A DNA stretch of 64,000 bases from Streptomyces sp. Ag109_O5-1 (GTDB lineage: Bacteria; Actinomycetota; Actinomycetes; Streptomycetales; Streptomycetaceae). The first letter of the stretch is position 1. The number at the start of each line of letters is the position of its first letter. The stretch lies in NCBI RefSeq assembly GCF_003814875.1, contig NZ_RKQF01000001.1, forward strand, positions 10,788,001-10,852,000, read 5' to 3'. The position numbers and the translations under genes were made by a program. Under the pieces are notes generated by a model. The model had not been told where the DNA came from. It made no database searches and saw only the letters and a program-made list of their open reading frames with translations. Of this stretch, positions 1 through 8,529 are shown piece after piece.

Positions 1-1
1 C

Positions 2-1342
2 TTCGAACAGCGCCTGGTCACGCTGGTGCTGTGTGTCCTCGGCCTCGGGACCGCACTGGCCACCTGGGCCGCGCCCGAGATCATCAGCGTCTACCAGCGG
101 GACACGCCGGCCACCCACGACGCGTTCGAGCTGACCGTGGTCTTCGCCCGCTTCCTGCTCCCGCAGATCTTCTTCTACGGTGTCTTCAGCATCTTCGGCC
201 AAGTCCTCAACGCCCGGAACCGGTTCGGCGCCATGATGTGGACACCGGTCCTCAACAACGTCGTCCTGATCACCATGTTCGGGCTCTACCTCGGCCTGCT
301 GACCGTTCCGGAACAGGTCTCGGACATCAGCGGCGCCCAGGTCAGGCTGCTCGGGATCGGCACCACCGTCGCCCTGGCCGTCCAGGCGCTCGCGTTGATC
401 CCCTACGCCATCGCGGCCGGGTTCCGGTTCCGCCCGCGCTTCGACTGGCGCGGCACCGGCCTGCGCAAGAGCGTCTCCGCGGCGCGCTGGACCCTGCTGT
501 TCGTGCTGGCCAACCTCGTGGCGAGCACGGTCGTCACCAGGCTGGCCTCCGCGGCCGACGCGGCCCGGCCGGACGACGGCGTCGGCTTCACCGCGTACAG
601 CTACGCCCAGCAGATCTGGATGCTGCCCCAGTCGATCGTCACCGTCTCCCTGGTGACCGCGCTGCTGCCGAGGATGAGCCGGGCCGTGGCCGAGGACCGG
701 CTCGGCGATCTGCGCACGGACCTGTCCCGGGCGCTGCGGGTCAGCGGTGTCGTCATCGTCCCGGCCGCCTTCTTCTTCCTCGCCTTCGGACCCCGGATCG
801 CCCGGCTGATCTTCGCCCACGGCACCGCCGACGTCGCCGAGACCGTCCCGTTGGGCGAAATGCTGCAGGCCTTCGGCCTGGGACTGATCCCGTTCTCCGC
901 GCAGTACCTGCTGCTGCGCGGCTTCTACGCCTTCGAGGACACCCGCACGCCGTTCCGGATGGCCGTCTGGATCAGCGGTATCGACATCGCGCTCGCCCTG
1001 GCCTGCCATCTGCTGCTCTCCCCGCGCTGGGCGGTCACCGGGATGGCCGCCGCCTACTCCCTGTCCTACGGGATCGGCCTGCTGCTGACGGCCGTGCGGC
1101 TGCGGCGGCGCACCGAGGGACTGCTCGACGGACGGCGGATCTGCCGTACGTACGCGAAGCTGGTCGCGGCCGCCACCGCCGCCGGTGTCGCCGGCTGGTT
1201 CATCACCCGTGCCTGCGACCGGAGTTCGATGTCGGGCTATCTCTCGCTGGCCGCGGGCGGGCTGACGATGGTGCTGCTGTTCCTGGCCTTCGCACGACTC
1301 CTGCGCACGACGGAACTGCGCAGCCTGCCGGGACTGGGATGA
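2..1342 (+). CDS. murJ: MurJ/MviN-like lipid flippase, 3' part
   Basis: The reading frame is open from the first bases of the window (Phe-Glu-Gln-Arg-Leu-Val), so the start lies upstream and about 446 codons of the C-terminal part are seen. The protein is a string of hydrophobic helices separated by short Arg-rich loops, including the LPR and AYSYAQQIWMLPQS stretches typical of the MviN/MurJ group of the MOP superfamily. MurJ proteins flip lipid II across the cytoplasmic membrane for peptidoglycan synthesis. Streptomycetes often carry extra MurJ-like paralogues, so a role in exporting another lipid-linked sugar is possible. It ends on TGA directly before a perfect inverted repeat. The family is clear; the exact substrate is not. 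Confidence 0.85.
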   Translation, partial: FEQRLVTLVLCVLGLGTALATWAAPEIISVYQRDTPATHDAFELTVVFARFLLPQIFFYGVFSIFGQVLNARNRFGAMMWTPVLNNVVLITMFGLYLGLLTVPEQVSDISGAQVRLLGIGTTVALAVQALALIPYAIAAGFRFRPRFDWRGTGLRKSVSAARWTLLFVLANLVASTVVTRLASAADAARPDDGVGFTAYSYAQQIWMLPQSIVTVSLVTALLPRMSRAVAEDRLGDLRTDLSRALRVSGVVIVPAAFFFLAFGPRIARLIFAHGTADVAETVPLGEMLQAFGLGLIPFSAQYLLLRGFYAFEDTRTPFRMAVWISGIDIALALACHLLLSPRWAVTGMAAAYSLSYGIGLLLTAVRLRRRTEGLLDGRRICRTYAKLVAAATAAGVAGWFITRACDRSSMSGYLSLAAGGLTMVLLFLAFARLLRTTELRSLPGLG

Positions 1343-1376
1343 GTTCCGGGCGGGGCGGCGCCGCCCCGCCCGGAAC
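1343..1376. terminator. Perfect inverted repeat between convergent genes
   Basis: Two 17-nt arms (GTTCCGGGCGGGGCGGC and its exact complement) abut without a loop, immediately after the MurJ-like stop and 9 bp before the stop of the sigma factor on the other strand. A GC-rich hairpin without a U-tract is the usual streptomycete terminator form and can serve both strands. Confidence 0.75.
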
Positions 1377-1385
1377 CGGAGGAGT

Positions 1386-2252
1386 TCACCGGGTGAGTTC
1401 GGCAGGCTCGTCCAGCCGGGTCAGCTTCCGCGGGGCGGCGACCGCGTGGATGCGAGTGACCCGGCCGTCGGCCACCTCCACGCTCACCGTGGCCATTCGG
1501 CCACCGGCCTCGATCCGGCCCGCGGGTGCGCCGTTGAGCCACACCGGCGACACCGTGCGGTCCTGCTGTGCGAGCAGCCTCGCCACCAGCTCGGCTCCGT
1601 GGGCCGGTGCGAGCGCGGCGTTCGCGAGCCCGCCGCCGTCGGTGACCAGGACCACGTCGGGTGCCATCACCTCCATCAGCTCCTGTACCTGCCCGGTGCG
1701 CAGCGCGGCCAGGAACCGCTCCACGACGGTCCGCCGCTCCGACGGGCTCACCCGGACCCGGGGCCGCCGGGCCGTCACATGCTCACGGGCCCGCCGGGCG
1801 ATCTGCCGTACCGCGGCCGGGGACCTGCCCACCGCCTCCGCGATCTCGCCGTACGGCACCTCGAAGACCTCGCGGAGCACGAACACCGCCCGCTCGGTCG
1901 GCGCTAGCGTCTCAAGGACGGTGAGCATCGCGATCGACACGCTCTCGGCGAGTTCCACGTCCTCGGCGACATCCGGGCTGGTCAGCAGCGGTTCCGGCAG
2001 CCACTCGCCGGCGTAGTCCTCGCGGCTGCGGGACAGCGTCCGCAGGCGGTTGAGCGCCTGACGGGAGACGATCCGGACGAGATACGCCCGCGGGTCCCGT
2101 ACCTGCGCCCGGTCGGCACCGGCCCACCGCAGCCAGGACTCCTGCAGTACGTCCTCCGCGTCGGCCGCCGACCCGAGCATCTCGTAGGCGACCGTGAACA
2201 ACAGACTGTGGTGGGAGACGAAAGGATCCTCTTCGAGCACGTCGGCCATCAT
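1386..2252 (-). CDS. ECF41-type RNA polymerase sigma factor with SnoaL-like C-terminus
   Basis: This 288-aa protein has an ECF sigma-2 region near residues 10-75 (DAEDVLQESWLRW), a sigma-4 helix-turn-helix near 135-170 (YGEIAEAVGRSPAAVRQIA) and a SnoaL/NTF2-like C-terminal domain holding the DGGG motif near residue 210. That domain order and motif mark the ECF41 group, where the C-terminal domain modulates sigma activity in place of a separate anti-sigma factor. ECF41 genes usually sit next to a carboxymuconolactone decarboxylase, oxidoreductase or epimerase, and here the start overlaps the stop of such a gene (ATGATG at 2247-2252), so the two are translationally coupled. The start could be either of the two adjacent ATG codons. 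The inducing signal is unknown. Confidence 0.9.
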   Translation of the reverse strand: MMADVLEEDPFVSHHSLLFTVAYEMLGSAADAEDVLQESWLRWAGADRAQVRDPRAYLVRIVSRQALNRLRTLSRSREDYAGEWLPEPLLTSPDVAEDVELAESVSIAMLTVLETLAPTERAVFVLREVFEVPYGEIAEAVGRSPAAVRQIARRAREHVTARRPRVRVSPSERRTVVERFLAALRTGQVQELMEVMAPDVVLVTDGGGLANAALAPAHGAELVARLLAQQDRTVSPVWLNGAPAGRIEAGGRMATVSVEVADGRVTRIHAVAAPRKLTRLDEPAELTR

Positions 2253-2818
2253 GCCGTCGCCGGACGATTCGGGCGCTTCGCCAGCGGGATCTCGCAGGTG
2301 TCCGAGAAGCCCTGCGAGGTGACCCCGTTCGCCACATTGGCCCTGGTCGCCAGGTTGACGTAGGCGATCAGCGCGGTGAGCTCGACCATCGCCGGTGCGC
2401 CCAGCCGGTCCAGGAGGCCCGCGTACATCTCGTCGGTCACGGTCGGCGGGGTTTCCGTCATGGCCTCGGCGTACGCCATGACATCCCGTTCCAGCGGCGT
2501 GAACACCTCCGACTCCCGCCAGCGCGGCACCTGGCTGGCCTTGGTCAGGTCCAGGTTCTCGTTCCGCGCCTGGAAGTAGCCGACGTCCAGGCACCAGCTG
2601 CAGCCGACCTGCGCCGCCACCGCCATGTGAGCGAACGACTTGAGGCCCGGGTCGGCCGCGTCCCACGCGCCCACCCTGCCGCCGAACTCAAGGCTGTCCT
2701 GCGTGACTTGAGGGCTGTGCCAGAGCACCTCGACGTTCTCGGGCACGGCCCCGAGCTGTTCGACCATGTTCTCCTTGAGCTCGGCGGGGAGTTCGGCCTT
2801 CGGAAGGCGCAGCGCCAT
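2249..2818 (-). CDS. Carboxymuconolactone decarboxylase/AhpD-like protein, ECF41 partner
   Basis: This 189-aa all-helical protein belongs to the AhpD-like/CMD superfamily. It keeps a Cys pair CSWC at residues 73-76 followed by LDVG, but the His usually found four residues after the second Cys is replaced by Gly, so a thiol-disulfide role is more likely than a full AhpD proton relay. A good AAGGAG site lies 6 nt before ATG. It is the first gene of a two-gene operon with the ECF41 sigma factor. ECF41 factors typically control their own CMD/oxidoreductase neighbour, so this is the probable main target of the sigma factor. The substrate is unknown. Confidence 0.85.
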   Translation of the reverse strand: MALRLPKAELPAELKENMVEQLGAVPENVEVLWHSPQVTQDSLEFGGRVGAWDAADPGLKSFAHMAVAAQVGCSWCLDVGYFQARNENLDLTKASQVPRWRESEVFTPLERDVMAYAEAMTETPPTVTDEMYAGLLDRLGAPAMVELTALIAYVNLATRANVANGVTSQGFSDTCEIPLAKRPNRPATA

Positions 2819-2939
2819 GCTGTTCTCCTTGTGCGTCGCCGACGCGGTGTGCGCCGGCTGTTCTGCATGAAGACACCGCCCGGCACGCGGATGTGACAGG
2901 CTCCGGCCGAATGCGACCTGGGCTCCGTCCCCCGCACAC

Positions 2940-3240
2940 TCATGCGGCCACCGCCAACAGGACGCCGAAGCCGATCAGTACGACGCCCGTGGCCCGCCCC
3001 AGCGTGCGCCGGACTTCGGGGCGTTCGAGGACGTGCCGGGCCCTGGAGGCCAGGAGTACGTAGCAGCCCAGCCAGACCAGCGTGAGACCGACGTGCAGGA
3101 GCACCAGGAGGGCCATGGCCCATGCGGCGGGCCACCCCGGCGGGGCCAGGGCGGGGAGCAGTCCGGTGTAGAAGACGGCGATCTTCGGGTTGAACAGGTT
3201 GCAGAGCAGACCGGTCCGCCGAGCGCTTCCGGCGGTCGGG
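2940..3240 (-). pseudogene. LysE-family exporter, C-terminal half only
   Basis: Reading the minus strand to TGA at 2942-2940 gives a frame with GLLCNLFNPKIAVFYTGLLP, the conserved mid-protein motif of LysE/RhtB amino-acid exporters, followed by two hydrophobic helices and a short C-terminus. The N-terminal three helices are missing: only about 90 bp separate this piece from the divergent LysR start, and no start codon gives a full-length frame. LysR-LysE divergent pairs are common, so this looks like a deletion that removed the 5' half of the exporter. Confidence 0.7.
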
Positions 3241-3328
3241 CCAGGTGGGTCCGCCGCCGGGGCCGGCGCGCCGCGCCGGTGCTCCCGCAGCGCCTGCGCG
3301 CCCAGGCTGCTGGGAGGTCGGGCCGGTG

Positions 3329-4241
3329 ATGTTCGACCTGCACCGGCTGCGCCTGCTGCGCGAGTTCAAGCACCGGGGCACGCTCGCCGCCGTCGCCGCG
3401 GCCCTGTCATACGCCCCTTCCTCCGTCTCCCAGCAGCTCTCCCAGATGGAGGCCGAGGCCGGTGTCCTGCTGCTGGAGCCGGTCGGGCGGCGGGTGCGGC
3501 TGACCGAGCAGGCCGAGATCCTCGTCGCCCACACCGGAGCCGTCCTCGAACGCCTGGAACGCGCCGAGGCCGAAATCGAGACCTTCCTCACCGACCTGAC
3601 CGGTACCCTGCGCGTCGCCTTGTTCCAGACGGCTGCCCTGGTCCTTGGTCTCCGCCGCGCTCCGGTCTGCTGCACGAGGCCCATCCGCACCTGCGCGTCC
3701 ACGTCACCCACATGGAGCCGGAAAAGTCCCTTCCGGCCCTCCAGGCCCGCGACTCGACCTGGTCCTCGCCGAGGAGTACCCCGGCAACCCCCAGCGTCGG
3801 CCCGCCGAACTCGAACAGCGGGACCTGCTCGACGATCCCCTTCACCTCGCCCTGCCGCCATCGGCGGGCGGCCCGACGACGGAACTGCGGCAACTCGCCG
3901 ACCACCCCTGGGTGATGGAACTCGAAGGAACTCCGGCACGGCACTGGGCCCTGAGCGTGTGCCGCGACGCGGGCTTCGAACCGGACGTACGCTTCGAGAC
4001 CACCGACCTGCTGCTCCACCTCCGCCTCGTGGAGGAGGGACTCGCGGCCGCCTTCCTTCCCGACCTGGTCCTAGACGGACAGCCGGTGACGGCCGAGCTG
4101 CGGCAACTCCCCGCCGGGCGCCGTGTCTTCACCGTCGTACGCCGCGGGCGGGGCGGGCACCCCGCCGTCGTGGCCTGCCGGGACGCACTCCGACGGGCCG
4201 TCGCGCTGCGGACCGACCGGTCGCGAGAAGATCGTCCGTGA
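3329..4241 (+). pseudogene. LysR-family regulator broken by three frame changes
   Basis: ATG at 3329 (GGAGG upstream) opens a clear LysR winged helix: LRLLREFKHRGTLAAVAAAL with SPSSVSQQ-like APSSVSQQLSQ. After LRVALFQTAALVL near 3640 the homology moves to another frame (VSAALR), moves again about 20 bp later (LLHEAHPHLRVHVTHMEPEK), and returns near 3755 (DLVLAEEYPGNP) to run to TGA at 4241. The net pattern is two single-base insertions and one deletion within about 120 bp. An intact version would be about 304 aa. Either the gene is decaying together with its LysE partner or the base calls here are poor. The family assignment is solid. Confidence 0.75.
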
Positions 4242-4322
4242 CCGACCTGTCCACCCGACCCCGGAAGGAACCGACGAGAACATGCGCGTCACCGTGGCCC
4301 ACGAACCGACGGAGGCGTCCGG

Positions 4323-5417
4323 ATGAGCGACGTCCTGCTCCACACGACCGGCCGGGCCGCACACATCACCCTCAATCGGCCGAAGGCGATCAACGCGCTC
4401 TCGCACCCGATGGTGCTGCGGATCGCCGAAGCCCTGACCGCCTGGGAGCACGATCCGGCCGTCGAGACCGTCGTCATCACCGGCGCGGGGGAGCGCGGCC
4501 TGTGCGCCGGCGGTGACATCCGTGCCGTCCACGACGACGCCCGCGACGGCGACGGCACCGCCGCGGCCGCCTTCTGGTACGACGAGTACCACCTCAACGC
4601 CCGGATCGCCCGCTACCCCAAGCCGTATGTCGCGATCATGGACGGCATCGTCATGGGCGGCGGTGTCGGCGTCTCCGCACACGGCAGCGTCCGGATCGCC
4701 ACCGAACGCTCGCGGATCGCCATGCCGGAGACCGGGATCGGCTTCGTCCCCGACGTCGGCGGCACCCGCCTGCTCGCCCTCGCCCCCGGCGAACTGGGCA
4801 CTCATCTCGCCCTGACCGGCGCACAGATCGGCGCCGCCGACGCCCTGCTGTGCGGACTCGCCGACCACTTCATGCCGTCCGGCTCGATCCGGCCCTTCGC
4901 CGACGACCTCGCCGAACTGCCCGTACCGGAAGCGCTCGCGAGACATGTACGGTCGGCGCCCGAAGGGGAGTTGGCCGGCCACCGCGCGTGGATCGACGCC
5001 TGCTACCCGGCCGACACCGTCGAGGAGATCGTCCAGCGGCTGTCCGCGCACGGCGACCCGGCCGCGAAGCAGGCGGCGGAGACCCTGCTCACCAGGTCGC
5101 CGACCTCCCTCAAGGTGACCCTGAAGTCCCTGCGCCGGGCCCGGCGACTCGGCTCGCTGGAGCAGGTCCTGGACCAGGAGTACAGGGTCTCCTGCGCGAC
5201 CCTCGCCACCCACGACCTGGTCGAGGGCATCCGAGCCCAGGTCGTCGACAAGGACCGCGACCCGCACTGGTCCCCGGCCACCCTCGCCGAGGTCACCGAC
5301 GCCGACGTCGACCGCTTCTTCGCCCCGCTCGGCGAGCGCGAACTGGGCCTCGCCCCGCCCGGACGAGCCGCGCCGCCGACCGCCCACCAAGCACGAGATG
5401 AAGATCACGACCGGTGA
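4323..5417 (+). CDS. Enoyl-CoA hydratase/isomerase family, 3-hydroxyisobutyryl-CoA hydrolase-like
   Basis: The 364-aa protein has the crotonase fold: LNRPKAINALS near residue 17-27, the first oxyanion loop GLCAGGDIRAV near 60-70 and the second in GIVMGGGVGVSAHG near 110-123, then ETGIGFVPDVGG with the Glu and Asp typical of 3-hydroxyisobutyryl-CoA hydrolases. The length (about 350-365 aa, with a long C-terminal part) fits that subgroup rather than the 260-aa hydratases. The reaction would be hydrolysis of 3-hydroxyisobutyryl-CoA in valine breakdown. GGAGG precedes ATG. It stands alone between a broken LysR gene and the cobalamin riboswitch. A different short-chain acyl-CoA substrate cannot be excluded. 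Confidence 0.85.
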   Translation: MSDVLLHTTGRAAHITLNRPKAINALSHPMVLRIAEALTAWEHDPAVETVVITGAGERGLCAGGDIRAVHDDARDGDGTAAAAFWYDEYHLNARIARYPKPYVAIMDGIVMGGGVGVSAHGSVRIATERSRIAMPETGIGFVPDVGGTRLLALAPGELGTHLALTGAQIGAADALLCGLADHFMPSGSIRPFADDLAELPVPEALARHVRSAPEGELAGHRAWIDACYPADTVEEIVQRLSAHGDPAAKQAAETLLTRSPTSLKVTLKSLRRARRLGSLEQVLDQEYRVSCATLATHDLVEGIRAQVVDKDRDPHWSPATLAEVTDADVDRFFAPLGERELGLAPPGRAAPPTAHQARDEDHDR

Positions 5418-5440
5418 CGCGGTCTTGGCCGTGCCTCCGA

Positions 5441-5560
5441 CACGCGGTACGGTCTGTCCGATATCGACGACGGCGAGACGGAAGCCGGTGGGAATCCGGC
5501 ACGGTCGCGCCACTGTATGCAAGAGCCCCCGGGTGCTTGCTAGTCAGACCCGTGGCCGTC
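5441..5560 (+). promoter_or_regulatory. Cobalamin (AdoCbl) riboswitch upstream of cbtBA
   Basis: The core GAAGCCGGTGGGAATCCGGC at 5481-5500 followed by GCGCCACTGT (B12 box, 5507-5516) and AGTCAGACCC at 5542-5551 is the conserved signature of cobalamin riboswitches. An outer stem can form between ACGGTCTG (5449-5456) and CAGACCCGT (5545-5553). The 5' arm is short, as in compact variants. Between it and cbtB a hairpin (TGGGA...TCCCA, about 5579-5596) lies just before the AGGAGGT ribosome site at 5598-5604, a plausible expression platform acting on translation. Binding of B12 should lower CbtBA synthesis. Confidence 0.9.
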
Positions 5561-5610
5561 GTCATGTGCACCACCGAGTTGGGACGCGAACTCCCAGAGG
5601 AGGTCCTGCC

Positions 5611-5832
5611 ATGGCGCAGACCGTCGCTCCGCCGACAGCCAACACCCCTGCCGTTCCCGCCAAGCTGCCGCTGTCCGCGATAGCTCCCTGGGCGGTCTTC
5701 TTCGGCATCCTGATGCTCGTCCTGCTCTACTTCGTCGGCGCCGAGCAGGGCGCCACCTCCGTGTTCAACGGCACGGACGTCCACGAGTGGGTGCACGACG
5801 CCCGCCATCTGCTCGGTTTCCCCTGCCACTGA
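5611..5832 (+). CDS. cbtB: CbtB, small subunit of predicted cobalt transporter
   Basis: This 73-aa protein has one membrane helix near residues 27-45 (WAVFFGILMLVLLYFVGAEQG) and ends in HDARHLLGFPCH, the histidine/cysteine-rich tail that defines CbtB and probably binds Co2+. AGGAGGT lies 6 nt upstream of ATG. It is the first gene after the cobalamin riboswitch and is followed after 22 bp by cbtA. CbtAB was predicted as a B12-regulated cobalt uptake system; transport has been inferred from regulation and motifs rather than widely measured. Confidence 0.93.
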   Translation: MAQTVAPPTANTPAVPAKLPLSAIAPWAVFFGILMLVLLYFVGAEQGATSVFNGTDVHEWVHDARHLLGFPCH

Positions 5833-5854
5833 CGCGAGGGACGCCGTACATCAC

Positions 5855-6610
5855 ATGAACTCCGCAACGGTACGGAACCTCCTGGTGCGGGGCATGCTCG
5901 CCGGCCTTGCCGCCGGCGTGCTCGCCCTGGTCGCCGCCTACCTGCTCGGTGAGCCGAACGTCGACAAGGCGATCAGCTTCGAGCACGCCCACTCGCACGA
6001 GCACGAGATGGAGGTCGTGTCCCGTTCCCTGCAGTCCACCGCGGGCCTGGCCACCGGTGTGCTGGTGTACGGGGTCGCCTTCGGCGGTATCGCCGCACTC
6101 GCCTTCTGCTTCGCCCTGGGCCGCGTCGGGCGTTTCTCGCCGCGGGCGACGGCTCTGCTGCTGTCGGGCTGCGCGCTGCTCGCCGTGTACGTGGTGCCGT
6201 TCCTGAAGTACCCGGCCAACCCGCCGTCGGTGGGCGACCCGGACACCATCGGGAAACGCACCACCCTCTACTTCCTGATGATGCTGCTCAGCGTGCTGCT
6301 GGCGGTCGCCGCGACCATCCTCGGCAAGCGGCTCCAGCCACGGCTGGGCACCTGGTGGGCGACCGTGCTCGCGGTGGTCGCGTTCGCCGTCGTCATCGGG
6401 CTGGCCTACCAGTTCCTGCCGGTCGTCAACGAGGTGCCGAAGGACTTCCCGGCCACCCTGCTGTGGCGGTTCCGGCTCTCGGCACTGGCCATCCAGCTGA
6501 CGCTGTGGGGCGGATTCGGGCTGCTCTTCGGCGAGTTGGCCGAGCGCGTGCTCAACCCGAAGCCGGCGAGGGCTCCGGCCGCCGCACGGAAGATGTCCGC
6601 AGCACACTGA
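5855..6610 (+). CDS. cbtA: CbtA, membrane subunit of predicted cobalt transporter
   Basis: The 251-aa protein has about five to six membrane helices (near 9-31, 61-85, 96-115, 135-155, 165-187 and 205-230). The loop after the first helix carries FEHAHSHEHEME near residues 44-55, a His/Glu cluster expected to bind metal. With CbtB it forms the putative cobalt uptake channel, supplying Co2+ for corrin synthesis. It is co-transcribed with cbtB under the cobalamin riboswitch. No cobalamin synthesis genes are in the window, so the transporter is a satellite of that regulon. Confidence 0.92.
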   Translation: MNSATVRNLLVRGMLAGLAAGVLALVAAYLLGEPNVDKAISFEHAHSHEHEMEVVSRSLQSTAGLATGVLVYGVAFGGIAALAFCFALGRVGRFSPRATALLLSGCALLAVYVVPFLKYPANPPSVGDPDTIGKRTTLYFLMMLLSVLLAVAATILGKRLQPRLGTWWATVLAVVAFAVVIGLAYQFLPVVNEVPKDFPATLLWRFRLSALAIQLTLWGGFGLLFGELAERVLNPKPARAPAAARKMSAAH

Positions 6611-6637
6611 CGGCGGATGTCCGCAGCCCACCGAACG

Positions 6638-6680
6638 ACACGCGAGGGCCCTCCGGAACCGTCCGGGGGTCCTTTCGTGT
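6638..6680 (+). terminator. Imperfect hairpin after cbtA
   Basis: ACACGCGAGGGCCCTCCGGA can pair with TCCGGGGGTCCTTTCGTGT with few mismatches around a 4-nt loop. It starts 28 bp after the cbtA stop and fits a factor-independent terminator for the cbtBA transcript. Confidence 0.6.
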
Positions 6681-6839
6681 GCGCCCACCGGGCCCGCAGG
6701 GGCCCTGCGGCTGCTGTGAACCCGCCGTGAACCCGCCGTGTCTTCGGCGTACCGACGGTGCCGCACTCGCGTCCACCGCCGCTGACAAGGAAAGATGGGC
6801 GCCGAGCGATCGATCAACGACTGCGGAGGAAGTGGACTC

Positions 6840-8480
<1,641 letters not shown>

Positions 8481-8498
8481 GGTACCGACCGACTTCGG

Positions 8499-8529
8499 GT
8501 CCCGGCCGGGTCAGCCGCCCGGCCGGGAC
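8499..8529. terminator. Hairpin between pgm and the convergent SARP gene
   Basis: GTCCCGGCCGGG and CCCGGCCGGGAC form a perfect 12-bp stem with a 7-nt loop. It starts 18 bp after the pgm stop and contains the stop codon of the convergent regulator gene, so it can end transcripts from both sides. Confidence 0.75.

Noticed and set aside
5441..6610. CbtBA as the nickel supply of the hydrogenase
   Set aside because: The B12 riboswitch and CbtB/CbtA family point to cobalt; the locus is 13 kb away with no shared regulation visible.
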